Notes: generated by a model not told the origin, from the sequence alone. DNA of 64,000 nt from DASYPP01 sp036006525 (GCA_036006525.1 DASYPP010000062.1:1-64000); one strand, 5' to 3'; counted from the stretch's first letter, positions 7,001-16,516 are shown. Numbers and translations: made by a program.

Positions 7001-8340
7001 GCGGCTCGATTCTCTCCCGGGACGAGGCCCAGGCTCTGCTCAATCGCCTGATGGGATTCTCCAAGGCCGAGCGGATACAGGTGAGCGTCAACAGCTCGGT
7101 CACCGCGAACACCCGCTTCGCGGCCAATCAGCTCTCCACGTCCGGCAGCGTCCAGAATACCGGCGTCGTCATCCAGAGCTGGTTCGGAGCGCGCCACGCG
7201 GTCACCACGACCAACGACCTGTCCGACGCCTCGCTGCGCCGCGCCGTTGAAGCGTCCGAGGCGCTGGCTCGCCTGGCGCCGGAGGATCCGGAAGACATGC
7301 CGCTCCTGGGTCCCCAGGCCTACGTGCCGGTCCGCGCATACTTCGACTCGACCGCGAAACTTTCTCCCGCCGACCGCGCCCAGGCCGCGATGTCGGCCCT
7401 CGCCCAGACCCGGGCCTCCAGCGATCTCATGGCGGCAGGGTTCATCGTGACCGGTGGCACTGCCTTCGCCCTGGCCAACAGCGCCGGCCTTTTCGCCTAT
7501 CATGCGAGCACCGGGGCCAACTACACGCTGACGGTGCGAACCTCGGACGGCACCGGCTCCGGGTGGGCCGGTGCGGATCACCCCGACTGGACCCAGCTTG
7601 ATTTCAAGGCGGTGAGCGAGCGGGCGATCCAGAAGGCCCGGGCCTCCCGCAATCCGGTCGCCATCGAACCGGGCCGCTACACCGTGATCCTGGAGCCGCA
7701 GGCGGTGGGAGACCTGGTGCAGCTGGTGCTCTTTTACGCCGACGCCCGCTCGGCAGACGAGGGCCGCAGTCCCTTCGTCAAGGAAAGCGGCGGCAACAAG
7801 ATCGGTGAGAAGATCCTGGACCAGCGGGTCACCATGGTTTCCGATCCACAGGATCCCCAGCTTCTGTCCCAGCCGTTCGACGGGCAGGGTCTACCGCTCA
7901 ATCGCCGCGAGTGGATCAAGGACGGCGTCCTCCAGCAGCTTTCCTACAGCCGGTTCTGGGCGAAGAAGCAGGGCAAGGAACCGACCGGCGGCCCGGGGTC
8001 GGTCAAGATGCCGGGCGGAAGCGCGTCGCTGGACAGCCTGATCGCGTCGACCGAGCGTGGCGTTCTCCTCACCCGGCTCTGGTACCTCAGGGAAGTGGAC
8101 CCCCGCACTATTCTTTATACCGGGCTCACCCGGGACGGGACCTTCCTGATCGAGAACGGCAAGATCACCAAGGCGCTGCGCAATTTCCGGTTCAACGAGT
8201 CGCCGCTGTTCATTCTCAACAATCTCGACGGCATGGGACGCGCCGAGCGTCTCGCCGGGACCGAAGCGGGAGGCGACGTGGTGATGCCGGTGCTCAAGGT
8301 GAAGGACTTCAATTTCACCAGTCTGTCGGAAGCGGTCTGA
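6997..8340 (+). CDS. pmbA: TldE/PmbA-like partner subunit
   Basis: A 447-aa member of the same TldD/PmbA fold but without an HExxxH motif, as expected for TldE, which lines the protease chamber but is not the metal-bearing subunit. Family landmarks include GVVIQSWFGARHAVTTTND near the N-terminus, and the C-terminal GLTRDGTFLIENGKITKAL segment typical of PmbA proteins. Unlike TldD it has no twin-arginine motif, so if the pair is exported TldE would have to travel with its partner. The 4-base overlap upstream and the TGAATG junction with moxR indicate one transcript. Confidence 0.88.
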   Translation: MSGSILSRDEAQALLNRLMGFSKAERIQVSVNSSVTANTRFAANQLSTSGSVQNTGVVIQSWFGARHAVTTTNDLSDASLRRAVEASEALARLAPEDPEDMPLLGPQAYVPVRAYFDSTAKLSPADRAQAAMSALAQTRASSDLMAAGFIVTGGTAFALANSAGLFAYHASTGANYTLTVRTSDGTGSGWAGADHPDWTQLDFKAVSERAIQKARASRNPVAIEPGRYTVILEPQAVGDLVQLVLFYADARSADEGRSPFVKESGGNKIGEKILDQRVTMVSDPQDPQLLSQPFDGQGLPLNRREWIKDGVLQQLSYSRFWAKKQGKEPTGGPGSVKMPGGSASLDSLIASTERGVLLTRLWYLREVDPRTILYTGLTRDGTFLIENGKITKALRNFRFNESPLFILNNLDGMGRAERLAGTEAGGDVVMPVLKVKDFNFTSLSEAV

Positions 8341-9354
8341 ATGGCGGTCAACGCCCGGCCGATCGCCGCAGGAGAGCGCGCGCTGGAAGGGATCGACCGG
8401 CTACGCCGCGAGGTCGGCCGCCGGATCGTGGGCCAGGAGACGGTCATCGACGAAGTGCTGATGGCCCTCCTGGCCGGCGGGCACGCGCTGCTGGTCGGCG
8501 TGCCGGGGCTCGCCAAGACGCTCCTGATCCGGTCCATCGCGGAAGCGATGCGGCTCGATTTCCACCGGATCCAGTTCACCCCCGACCTGGTCCCCAGCGA
8601 CATCACCGGGACCGAGATCATGGAAGAGGACGCCGCGACCGGTAACCGCAGCTTCCGCTTCGTGCGGGGACCGGTATTCGCCAACATCGTCCTGGCCGAC
8701 GAGATCAACCGTACGCCGCCCAGGACCCAGGCCGCATTGCTCGAGGCCATGCAGGAACACCGGGTCACCGCTGCGGGCGTATCGATGCCGCTGCCGGAAC
8801 CCTTCTTCGTGCTCGCCACCCAGAATCCGATCGAGCAGGAGGGAACCTATCCGCTGCCCGAGGCGCAGCTGGACCGGTTTCTCTTCGACATCCGGATCGG
8901 GTACCCCGACCCCGAGGAAGAGATCGAGATCCTGCGCGCCACTACCGGTGCGCCGCCGGAGCCGCTGGCTGCCGTGCTTGGCGTGGAAGAAACGCTGGAG
9001 CTTCAGCGCGCGACCCGCGCGATCCCGGCCGCCGATCCCGCGCTCCGTTTCGCTGCTGCGCTGGCCCGGGCAACCCGTCCCGGCGATGACGCTCCCGAGC
9101 TGGTGCAACGCTTCGTGCGCTGGGGCGCCGGACCGCGCGCGGGCCAGGCGCTGATCCTCGGGGCCAAGGCGCACGCCGTGCTCCGCGGCCGGCCCGCGGT
9201 CTCGCCCGAGGACATCCGGCGGGTGGCGCACCCGGTGCTGCGGCACCGCATCCTTCCCAACTTCGCGGCCGAAGCCGAAGGGATTACGGCGGAGCGAATT
9301 ATTGACGACGTGCTCAGTCGGATTACACCGCCCAAATCAGAAATCCGGCTGTGA
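8341..9354 (+). CDS. moxR: MoxR-family AAA+ ATPase
   Basis: A 337-aa MoxR ATPase. Walker A is GVPGLAKT (53-60), Walker B is IVLADEINR (116-124), sensor 1 is LATQNPIEQEGTYPLPEAQ with the arginine of LDRF, and a C-terminal lid domain follows. MoxR proteins act as chaperones that mature complexes containing DUF58 and von Willebrand-like proteins, and moxR-DUF58-BatA is a widespread order, kept here. The start follows the tldE stop with no gap (TGAATG). Its stop codon touches element F. Linkage to tldDE suggests the ATPase and protease serve one envelope pathway; that is inference. Confidence 0.93.
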   Translation: MAVNARPIAAGERALEGIDRLRREVGRRIVGQETVIDEVLMALLAGGHALLVGVPGLAKTLLIRSIAEAMRLDFHRIQFTPDLVPSDITGTEIMEEDAATGNRSFRFVRGPVFANIVLADEINRTPPRTQAALLEAMQEHRVTAAGVSMPLPEPFFVLATQNPIEQEGTYPLPEAQLDRFLFDIRIGYPDPEEEIEILRATTGAPPEPLAAVLGVEETLELQRATRAIPAADPALRFAAALARATRPGDDAPELVQRFVRWGAGPRAGQALILGAKAHAVLRGRPAVSPEDIRRVAHPVLRHRILPNFAAEAEGITAERIIDDVLSRITPPKSEIRL

Positions 9355-9501
9355 GACGGTAGGACGGTAAGACGGTAGGACGGTAAACTGAGCATCAGAT
9401 TGTTTCGAGTGTCACCAGGAATTAGGAGCCAGCCGGAACGTGAGAGCCGAGGGTATGGGTTGCTTCCTACCGTCTTACCGTCCTACCGTCTTACCGTCCT
9501 T
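9353..9501. repeat. Fold-back element F
   Basis: The left arm 9353-9386 is four copies of GACGGTAG/GACGGTAA. The right arm 9466-9500 is the complementary array (CTACCGTC/TTACCGTC). The loop is about 79 bases. It begins inside the moxR stop codon and ends just before the DUF58 start, so it may modulate expression within the operon. It lacks a terminal T-run. Confidence 0.88.
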
Positions 9502-9504
9502 TTA

Positions 9505-10386
9505 GTGTCCCTTCCCCAACATTACGGTTCGCTCCTCGATGCGCTGGTCGGCGTCACCTGGCCGGCGCGCCGACCCGTCGAAGCGGGGATGGCAGGTACC
9601 CACGCCTCGCGGCTTCGCGGACTGACCGCCGAGTTTACCGAGTATCGTCCTTACCGTCAGGGCGACGATTCGCGGCGGCTGGACTGGAAGCTGCTGGCCC
9701 GAACCGACCGCGCCCACCTCCGCATCACCGACGAACGCGCCACCCGCACCACTCTCGTTGTCCTCGACGCTTCCGCATCGATGGCGTTCCCCGCCACGAC
9801 ACTGGAGAAGTGGGCGCAGGCCTGCAGGCTGGCGATCGGCCTCACCGCCGTCGCGCGGGGCGAAGGAGATCCCGCGGGCATGAGCATCGTGACGCCTCAG
9901 GGTGTCACCCGGATTCCTCCCCGGGCCCGGAAGGGCGTCATCGGCGACATCGCGCGCGCGTTCGACGGCATCACGCCGAGTGGCGTGGTGGACCTGCGAC
10001 CCGGGCTGGAAGGTGTCCGGTCCCGCTGGCGCGTAGTGCTGCTCTCGGATTTTCTCGGTGGGGAAGAGGCCGTGGTGAGCCGCTCGCGTGAGCTGGTGAT
10101 CGGCGGCGCGGAGGTCTACGCGATCCACATCGTCGCGCCGGCCGAGCTGGTTCCGGGCGACACACTCCGGGTAGCCACCGATCCCGAGGAGCCGGACCTC
10201 CGGCGGACGCTTCACCCCGCGGCGATCGAAGAATACCAGGCGGCCTTTGTCAGCTGGAGGAAGCGGCTGGCCGATGGATTCCGCCAGTCAGGCGTCGAGT
10301 ACCTCGAGGTGAGGTCGAATGAGGATCCCGCCACCGTGATCCGGCAGATCGCGCGGGGCGCCGGGCAGCGGAGAAACGCGCGATGA
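9505..10386 (+). CDS. DUF58 domain protein (MoxR-associated von Willebrand-like)
   Basis: A 293-aa DUF58 protein. The family block YRQGDDSRRLDWKLLARTD is followed by a MIDAS-like DASASM in a von Willebrand type A fold. The GTG at 9505 (VSLPQHYGSLLDALVG) is preferred because residues from an upstream in-frame ATG at 9400 are translated from element F. DUF58 proteins are typical partners of MoxR and BatA, probably in envelope or cofactor assembly; the precise role is unknown. It overlaps the BatA-domain gene by 4 bases (10383-10386). Confidence 0.85.
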   Translation: MSLPQHYGSLLDALVGVTWPARRPVEAGMAGTHASRLRGLTAEFTEYRPYRQGDDSRRLDWKLLARTDRAHLRITDERATRTTLVVLDASASMAFPATTLEKWAQACRLAIGLTAVARGEGDPAGMSIVTPQGVTRIPPRARKGVIGDIARAFDGITPSGVVDLRPGLEGVRSRWRVVLLSDFLGGEEAVVSRSRELVIGGAEVYAIHIVAPAELVPGDTLRVATDPEEPDLRRTLHPAAIEEYQAAFVSWRKRLADGFRQSGVEYLEVRSNEDPATVIRQIARGAGQRRNAR

Positions 10387-11561
10387 GATTTCTCGCGCCG
10401 GGCTGGCTGCTGGCGGGCGCCATGGGGGCGCTGATGGTGGTGCTGCTGCATTTCTTCGCCCGCCGGAATCCCCGGCCCTATGCCCTGCCGACAACGCGCT
10501 TCGTTCCGGATCGCCCGGCCAGTGCAGCGGCGTTAGCCCGGATGCCTTCGGATCTGTTGCTGCTCTTCCTCCGTGCCGGCGCCCTGCTTCTCCTGGGCGT
10601 CGCCTTTGCGCAGCCGGTGCTTCCGCCGCCCCGCCACACCGGGTTGATCGCCCTGGTGGATCGCTCCCGGGCGGCACCGCCCCTCGATGACAGCTCTACC
10701 GCTCTGATCGCCACCGCGGACCGGGTCGTCGAGTTCGATTCCGCGATCAGCTCCGGTCTCATCGCCGCCTTCCGCACCGCGGGGAGTCTGCGCGGTGTCG
10801 CGGATTCGGTGGACCTGCTCGTCGTCTCCCCCTTCGTCCGGGAAGAGTGGGACGCTGCGACGCTGCCCATCGCCCGGACCTGGCCCGGACGAATCCGGAT
10901 TCATCCCGTCGCTGCTCGTGCCAACTCAGAATTCGCCAGCCATCCGTCGCTCGACCCGGAAGATCCGCTCTCGGCGACGCTCGCCCTGCTGGGACCGTTG
11001 CCATCGATAGTGCGGGTAGTTCGTCGGGTGGCGAGCGCGGACGACTCGGCATGGGCGCGAGGCGGCGGTGCGCTGGTGGTGTGGCCGGAGAATATGGAAA
11101 GGTCCAGCTGGAGCCGGCGCCGGCCGGACACGGCGAGCGCGGTGGCGACCAGGGAGATCGCGGTGGTCGCTCCGTTTCTCCGGACGGTGTCGCTGCCACC
11201 CGGGGCCGTCATCGCTCGCTGGAATGACGGCATTCCCGCAGCGGTGGAGCGCCCTCTGGGGAGCGGCTGCCAGCGCGATGTCGCGATTCCGATCACCCCG
11301 GTAGGTGACTTCGTGCTGCGGCCGAGTGTACGCAAGCTGACTCGGCGGTTGCTGGCCCCCTGCGGCGGTGAACGGGAATGGGACCGGGTAAGCGGTGCGC
11401 TGGTAGACAGCCTGCGGGGTCCGGCCATGCTCGCAAGCACCGCCGATCTCGGTCGGCGCCAGGAGAAGAAGGTTCCCGCCCAGGGGATCCTGCTGATCGC
11501 CGCGCTGGCATTGCTGCTGCTGGAGGGTTTTCTGCGGCGGCGCGGGAAAACCGCGCAATGA
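10383..11561 (+). CDS. BatA-domain membrane protein
   Basis: A 392-aa protein starting with the BatA N-terminal domain: MRFLAPGWLLAGAMGALMVV, then HFFARRNPRPYALPTTRFV, and a second helix DLLLLFLRAGALLLLGVAFA. The middle is a periplasmic von Willebrand-like region with a LVDRSRA motif. A C-terminal helix (ILLIAALALLLLEGFLRR) anchors it. Such proteins form part of MoxR/Bat clusters. It is coupled on both sides by ATGA overlaps with the DUF58 gene and with the DUF4175-like gene. Confidence 0.8.
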   Translation: MRFLAPGWLLAGAMGALMVVLLHFFARRNPRPYALPTTRFVPDRPASAAALARMPSDLLLLFLRAGALLLLGVAFAQPVLPPPRHTGLIALVDRSRAAPPLDDSSTALIATADRVVEFDSAISSGLIAAFRTAGSLRGVADSVDLLVVSPFVREEWDAATLPIARTWPGRIRIHPVAARANSEFASHPSLDPEDPLSATLALLGPLPSIVRVVRRVASADDSAWARGGGALVVWPENMERSSWSRRRPDTASAVATREIAVVAPFLRTVSLPPGAVIARWNDGIPAAVERPLGSGCQRDVAIPITPVGDFVLRPSVRKLTRRLLAPCGGEREWDRVSGALVDSLRGPAMLASTADLGRRQEKKVPAQGILLIAALALLLLEGFLRRRGKTAQ

Positions 11562-13606
11562 ACGCCCGCGCGCGGGTATCCACTACCCGGCAGCAACTCT
11601 CGGCCGCGGTGATTGGCGCGAGCCTGGGCTGGGGCCTGGCCGTCGCGATGATCTTGCTGCTGCTGGCGGCATTGGGTGACCTCGTCTTTGGACTGGCATA
11701 TGAGATTCGGTTTGTCACCCGGATCGGTGCGATCGCGCTGGGAGTTGTAGCGGCGCTCGTCGTCCTGCTCCGGAATCGCGGTGCGTGGCACATCGAGGGC
11801 GTCGCGCTCTGGCTGGAAGAGAAGGCTCCGAACCTCAACTACGCCCTGGTCACCCTGATCCAGGGCGCCGGCGGTTCCATCGCGGCATTGGAACAGCACG
11901 TCGCCCAGGTTGATTGGCGGGCACCGGTGCGGCGCCGGATCGGTCGAGGGACAGTGCCCCCGCTCCTGCTTGCGTCGATCGCGACCGGGGCATTCCTGCT
12001 GCTGCCGGCCAACGCGGTCACCCGGATACGAGCGCCGCGACCCGACGATGGGTTCCTGGCGCCGCGAGGTTCCGGTGAGTCAGCCGATCCATTCCGCCCG
12101 CTGCTGGTGCGCGTCATGCCACCGGCATATTCGGGTCAGGCCGAGCGCACCCTGGAGAACCCGATCGCCGTCGCCGGCCTCCAGGGCAGCCGCCTGCTGA
12201 TAGAAGGGCCGGCCCGGCTCGAGGCTCTCGTTGCGGGGATTGGTGACTCGGGGTTGAGCGTGGCGACGAACGGGGACCACTGGTCGATCAGCCTCGAGAT
12301 GCCGGCCAGTCCTCGAGTCCTTACCCTCACCAGCGGGACTCGGCATCATCTGCTGACGTTGGAGCCGGAGCCAGATTCCATCCCCCAGGTTCAGCTCCTC
12401 TTGCCGTCGAGGGACACCGCGCGTCGAGCGGTGACCGGCGTTGTTCAACTCGACGCCCGCGCCGGTGACGATTTCGGTCTTGATTCCGCCTGGTTCGAAT
12501 ACATCATCAGCTCGGGGGAAGGGGAGAACTTCACCTTCCGCTCCGGGGTGCTGGGCCGGCATGCGGGCGATGACAACCGCTCGGTCGCCTTCACGGCCCT
12601 GCTCACGCTCGACTCGCTGCACCTGGCCGGTGGAAATGTCATCCATGTGCGCGCGGTTGCCCGGGACAGGAACACCACCACGGGGCCCGGCCTCGCGGCC
12701 TCGGAAACTCGCACCATCAGGATCCTGCGGGCCGATGAGGGCGACTCGGTCTCGGTGGACGCGATGGCGCCGGCCCAGGGAGACTCTTCCCTCCTGAGCC
12801 AGCGCATGCTGCTGCTGCTGACGGAGACGCTGCAACGACGCCGCCCTCGGCTCCGTCGCGATACGGTGGTCGAGGAATCGCGCGCCATCGCGCGGGACCA
12901 GTCCGCCCTCAGGCGCCGGGTCGCCGACGTGATCTTCATGCGCCTGGGCGGCGAGGGCAATGCCGAAGAGAGTGAAGGCGCGGAGGGAGAGTCGGAGCTG
13001 ACCCCGGAAGCGCTGATGCGCGCGGCGTCCGACACCAACATGGCCAACGGCGGCCGTCCCCTGGACTTCAGCCAGGATGAAAGCCCGGTGGTGGCACTCA
13101 ACCTGCCGTTGCTCGAGGCGTACAACGCGATGTGGGACGCGGGGCGCGAGCTGGAAATCGGCGAGCCGGGCCGGGCGATTCCCCACATGCACGCCGCCCT
13201 GGACGCCATCCAGCGCGCGCGGCAGGCGGAGCGGCTCTACCTCCGGGGCCAACCGAAACCAGTGGTGGTGGACCTGTCGCGCGTTCGCCTGGCGGGAAAG
13301 CTGACCGATGCGAGTCCGGCCCCGGAAAGCCGGCGGGAGACGAACGGCGAAGTCTCCGCCCGCCTGCTCGATCGATTCACCCTCGCGCTCGCACTGCTGC
13401 CCGACGAACGAGCGGTCGATTCCCTCACGGTCCTCCGGATCGACGCGCTCCATACAGCACCCGGCTTCGCCCAGGCGCTGGCGCAGGCGATCGCCGAGTT
13501 GCGAACCGGCCGCGATGCGACGGAGTCGCTGGTTCGCGCTCGCCGGCTCCTGGCCGGGGTGACCGCCACCACCGCCGACCTCCCGTCCTGGTCGGGCGCG
13601 CCATGA
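11558..13606 (+). CDS. Large DUF4175-like membrane protein
   Basis: A 682-aa protein. The N-terminus has two helices near 20-45 and 60-75, a third near 130-150 (PPLLLASIATGAFLLLP), then a long soluble part with Ig-like strands (VRVMPPAYSGQAERTLENP) and an Arg/Glu-rich C-terminal helical region. MPPAYSGQ plus a LDARAGDDFGL segment is typical of DUF4175-type proteins found next to BatA and DUF4159 genes. The ATG at 11558 overlaps the preceding stop (ATGA). The longer in-frame ORF from 11378 lies inside the BatA gene and is rejected. Function unknown; probably an envelope scaffold. Confidence 0.7.
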   Translation: MNARARVSTTRQQLSAAVIGASLGWGLAVAMILLLLAALGDLVFGLAYEIRFVTRIGAIALGVVAALVVLLRNRGAWHIEGVALWLEEKAPNLNYALVTLIQGAGGSIAALEQHVAQVDWRAPVRRRIGRGTVPPLLLASIATGAFLLLPANAVTRIRAPRPDDGFLAPRGSGESADPFRPLLVRVMPPAYSGQAERTLENPIAVAGLQGSRLLIEGPARLEALVAGIGDSGLSVATNGDHWSISLEMPASPRVLTLTSGTRHHLLTLEPEPDSIPQVQLLLPSRDTARRAVTGVVQLDARAGDDFGLDSAWFEYIISSGEGENFTFRSGVLGRHAGDDNRSVAFTALLTLDSLHLAGGNVIHVRAVARDRNTTTGPGLAASETRTIRILRADEGDSVSVDAMAPAQGDSSLLSQRMLLLLTETLQRRRPRLRRDTVVEESRAIARDQSALRRRVADVIFMRLGGEGNAEESEGAEGESELTPEALMRAASDTNMANGGRPLDFSQDESPVVALNLPLLEAYNAMWDAGRELEIGEPGRAIPHMHAALDAIQRARQAERLYLRGQPKPVVVDLSRVRLAGKLTDASPAPESRRETNGEVSARLLDRFTLALALLPDERAVDSLTVLRIDALHTAPGFAQALAQAIAELRTGRDATESLVRARRLLAGVTATTADLPSWSGAP

Positions 13607-14214
13607 GCGAGTTCGTCTTCGCCACCGCGCAATACGAATCCGGTGACTGGGATTCGGCGCCGCTGCTTCCAGCCAACATCATCGACTCGGTCGCCCGGTA
13701 CACCGGGCTGGCCGTCGCACCGACCGGAATCATCGTTTCGCTCGGCTCGCAAGACCTGCTGCGATATCCCCTGGTGTTTCTCACCGGGCACCTGCCGGTG
13801 CGGTTCAGCCAGGAAGAGAGCAGGATGCTTCGTGAGCTGATCGCGCGGGGCGGCATGCTATTCGTGGACGATCACAATCACGACGTGGACGGCGTTTTCC
13901 ACCGGACCGCGGTCGAGGAAATCACCCGGGTGGCCGGCCCGCTCCGCGACCTCCCCAACGATCACCCGCTGTATTCGGCCTATTTCCATTTCACTGACGG
14001 TCCACCGACGACCAGCCACGAGCTGAACGGCTGGGGCGACAACCTGGTTCACAAGCATCTCCAGGCGGTGGATCGGGACGGCCGGATCGCGGTGCTCTAC
14101 AGCAGCAAGGACTACAGTTCCGAGTGGAACTATCACCCGGAGACCAAGCGCTTCAATTCAGTCGACAATACCCGATTTGCCGTGAACCTGGTGGTATATG
14201 CGCTCACCCGCTGA
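13603..14214 (+). CDS. DUF4159 domain protein
   Basis: A 203-aa protein starting MSEFVFATAQYESGDWDSAP, the typical DUF4159 opening. It continues with LTGHLPVRFSQEESRMLREL, GGMLFVDDHN and a C-terminal RFAVNLVVYALTR. The fold resembles glutamine-amidotransferase-like domains without the catalytic cysteine, and its close linkage to MoxR/BatA genes is a recurring pattern. No signal peptide is seen. It is coupled by ATGA to the preceding gene and overlaps the next by 17 bases, so the order is strictly operonic. Biochemical role unknown. Confidence 0.8.
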   Translation: MSEFVFATAQYESGDWDSAPLLPANIIDSVARYTGLAVAPTGIIVSLGSQDLLRYPLVFLTGHLPVRFSQEESRMLRELIARGGMLFVDDHNHDVDGVFHRTAVEEITRVAGPLRDLPNDHPLYSAYFHFTDGPPTTSHELNGWGDNLVHKHLQAVDRDGRIAVLYSSKDYSSEWNYHPETKRFNSVDNTRFAVNLVVYALTR

Positions 14215-15475
14215 CCGGCGCATTCTCGAGCTGTTGCTTCGCGCGGCCGGCCTGGCCGGCCTCGTGTGGCTCATTGCCGGCAGCTTCATGAGTCACCGGC
14301 CGGCCGGGCGGGTGAGTCTCGCCACCAGATGGCCGATGTCGCTCCCCGAGTGGTCGCTCAATCCGCCGGCCGACTCGCTCACGGTGAGGCTCGCCGCAAT
14401 ACCGGAGAGACCCGCACTGGACTGGCTGGTCGCGCTCCGGCGCGCGGGCACCCACGTTACCTGGTCCGGAGCTGGACTGACGGCGCTTGCCATCGAGGTG
14501 GAGCCGAGGGGAGACCCGGCGGGCGGGGTGCTGGTGCGGGCCGGGGGAGTCCCCGACCGGACGCTCGCGCTGCGCGACCGGCTCGGAGCGCTCGACAGCC
14601 TGCGATTGGGACGCGTGGGTGGAACTGCCATCGTACCCGCGGCGGAAGGCGTGGTCGCCGCAACTATCCGCACCGGTGAGTCCGTCACCGCCGCGGTTGG
14701 GGCGGGCGATACACTCCGCCGGATCCTGGTGCTGGGGACCGCCGGTTGGGAATCGAAGTTCGTGGTGGCGGCGCTGAGCGAGCGAGGCTGGATGGTGGAC
14801 GCCCGGCTCGCCGTGGCGCCGCGGCTGACAGTGCTGGCGGGTACTCCCACGACAATCGATACCAGCGTCTACACGGCTGTGATCGCGCTGGACTCGACCG
14901 CGGCACCCCAGGCGGACGCGATCACCCGGTATGTGCACTCCGGCGGCGGCCTCATCCTGGCTCCGGATGCTGTCGGTCTCCGGGCTTTTCGCAGTCTGCT
15001 TCCCGCCGGGCCAGGCCGTGCCGTGGCGCCTTCCGGCCTTCCAGTGGAACGGGTGACGAGCCGTGCCGAACTGCCGATTCGGGACCTCGCTCCGCTCCAG
15101 CCGAACGCGGTGGCGCTGGAGCGGGTGAACGGGCATCTCGTCGCTGCCGCCGGCCGAGCCGGCAGTGGGCGAGTGCTTGCGCTCGGCCTGGGTGAGACCT
15201 GGCGCTGGCGCATGGAAGGCGATGAAAGCGCGATGGCGGCGCACCGGTCGTGGTGGGCCGCCAATGTCGCTGCTGTTGCCTATGTGCCGGTTCCTCGCGG
15301 GAAGGAAGCCACCGATCCCGCGCCTCTCGCCTCGCTGTACCAGTCGCTTGGCTCGCCGGTCAATGCAGGTTCGGGGGCCAACCCAGGAAATTCGCTTTCC
15401 TGGGTTGTGCTGCTCGGCGTGATGGCGTCACTGCTTGGCGAGTGGGCTTCCCGACGACTGCGGGGGACCGCTTAG
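14198..15475 (+). CDS. BatA-cluster membrane protein with amidotransferase-like domain
   Basis: A 425-aa protein with an N-terminal helix (LELLLRAAGLAGLVWLIAG), a periplasmic part and a C-terminal helix (SWVVLLGVMASLLGEW). The middle section, with YVHSGGGLILAPDAV and RVLALGLGETWRWRM, resembles the glutamine-amidotransferase-like domain that ends many BatA/DUF4159 cluster proteins. No catalytic triad is apparent. It is the last gene of the operon that starts at tldD. I assign the family by context more than by motif. Confidence 0.62.
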   Translation: MRSPADRRILELLLRAAGLAGLVWLIAGSFMSHRPAGRVSLATRWPMSLPEWSLNPPADSLTVRLAAIPERPALDWLVALRRAGTHVTWSGAGLTALAIEVEPRGDPAGGVLVRAGGVPDRTLALRDRLGALDSLRLGRVGGTAIVPAAEGVVAATIRTGESVTAAVGAGDTLRRILVLGTAGWESKFVVAALSERGWMVDARLAVAPRLTVLAGTPTTIDTSVYTAVIALDSTAAPQADAITRYVHSGGGLILAPDAVGLRAFRSLLPAGPGRAVAPSGLPVERVTSRAELPIRDLAPLQPNAVALERVNGHLVAAAGRAGSGRVLALGLGETWRWRMEGDESAMAAHRSWWAANVAAVAYVPVPRGKEATDPAPLASLYQSLGSPVNAGSGANPGNSLSWVVLLGVMASLLGEWASRRLRGTA

Positions 15476-15579
15476 AGCAATCTCATCTCCTCGATTCCAA
15501 TTTGTAATCAAACCCTCCCGTGCAACTTCATACCCATCGCGCATCCTTCTCGCTCCGCCACCCCCAACCAGGAGGAACC

Positions 15580-16485
15580 ATGTCCCGGCGGACGCGAACG
15601 ACCCTGATGCTCCTTATTGCAGGCTTGAGCCTTGCGTGCGACACATTTCGCGAGGCGAAAGCTCCGTCGGACGCTTCAAACGAAGAGGTCAGCGACCCGG
15701 CAGCGCCGGCGCCCGCATACATCGCCGCAGGCGCTTCCGGCGGGATAGCCGCAGAGCGTGCCGTGGCTCTCCCATCCCCAGTCGAGTTTCGATTTCAACC
15801 GGTTCGCGACTCGATCGCACTCTCCATGATCATCCGCACCGGCCAGGCCTGGATCGACGTGGATTCTCTCGATGCCGCCATTGCCGCCGTACACGCCATG
15901 GCCACACGGGTGGGCGGCTTCATCGCCAATACCACCATTCAATCCGGCGAAGGCCAGCAGCATGCCGCCACCCTGGAGATCAAGATTCCCTCGGCCAACT
16001 ACGACCTGGCGATGAGCGGGCTGACTGGGATCGGCAAACTGCGCTCGTCAACCACGACCGCGGAGGACGTGGGCGAGGAATACGTGGACGTGAACGCGCG
16101 GATGGCGAACTCGCGGCGGTTGGAGGAGCGCCTGGTGACGCTGCTGGCGAACCGCACCGGTAAACTGGATGACGTGCTCGCGGTGGAGCGGGAGCTGGCC
16201 CGGGTGCGGGAAGAGATCGAACGCTACGAGGGCCGTTTGCGCTATCTCCGGACCCGGACGGCGATGAGCACGCTGAGCGTGACGGTGTCCGAACCCGGTC
16301 CGGTCGTGGGCCAGCCGGGGTCCAACATCCTGGTGAATGCGGCGCTCGAGGCGTGGCGGAACTTCGTGAACATGGTGGCCGGATTGATCGCGGCGAGCGG
16401 TGTGGTGCTGCCCCTGCTGGCGGTCTTTGGGTTCGGGGTGTGGGTGTGGCGGCGCAAGCGGCAGCGGCTGGTCGCTGCGGCCTAG
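15580..16485 (+). CDS. DUF4349 lipoprotein
   Basis: A 301-aa protein with a strong ribosome site (AGGAGG, 15570-15575) and a lipobox signal peptide ending LSLAC. The DUF4349 core begins near MIIRTGQAWIDVDSLDAAI, followed by a coiled coil (LEERLVTLLANRTGKLDDVL to RVREEIERYEGRLRYL) and a C-terminal helix with a basic end (WVWRRKRQR). DUF4349 proteins are predicted envelope lipoproteins with a possible role in stress or efflux; function is not established. An earlier in-frame ATG at 15520 lacks a ribosome site. The gene is separated from the operon by 104 bases, so it may have its own promoter. Confidence 0.85.
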   Translation: MSRRTRTTLMLLIAGLSLACDTFREAKAPSDASNEEVSDPAAPAPAYIAAGASGGIAAERAVALPSPVEFRFQPVRDSIALSMIIRTGQAWIDVDSLDAAIAAVHAMATRVGGFIANTTIQSGEGQQHAATLEIKIPSANYDLAMSGLTGIGKLRSSTTTAEDVGEEYVDVNARMANSRRLEERLVTLLANRTGKLDDVLAVERELARVREEIERYEGRLRYLRTRTAMSTLSVTVSEPGPVVGQPGSNILVNAALEAWRNFVNMVAGLIAASGVVLPLLAVFGFGVWVWRRKRQRLVAAA

Positions 16486-16516
16486 CTGAAACTCCTTTCC
16501 CTTTCTCATGTTTTCG

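Noticed and set aside
11378..11557. N-terminal extension of the DUF4175-like protein.
   Set aside because: It lies inside the BatA gene, has low-complexity Arg/Ala/Gly composition, and the ATGA at 11558 fits the coupling pattern.
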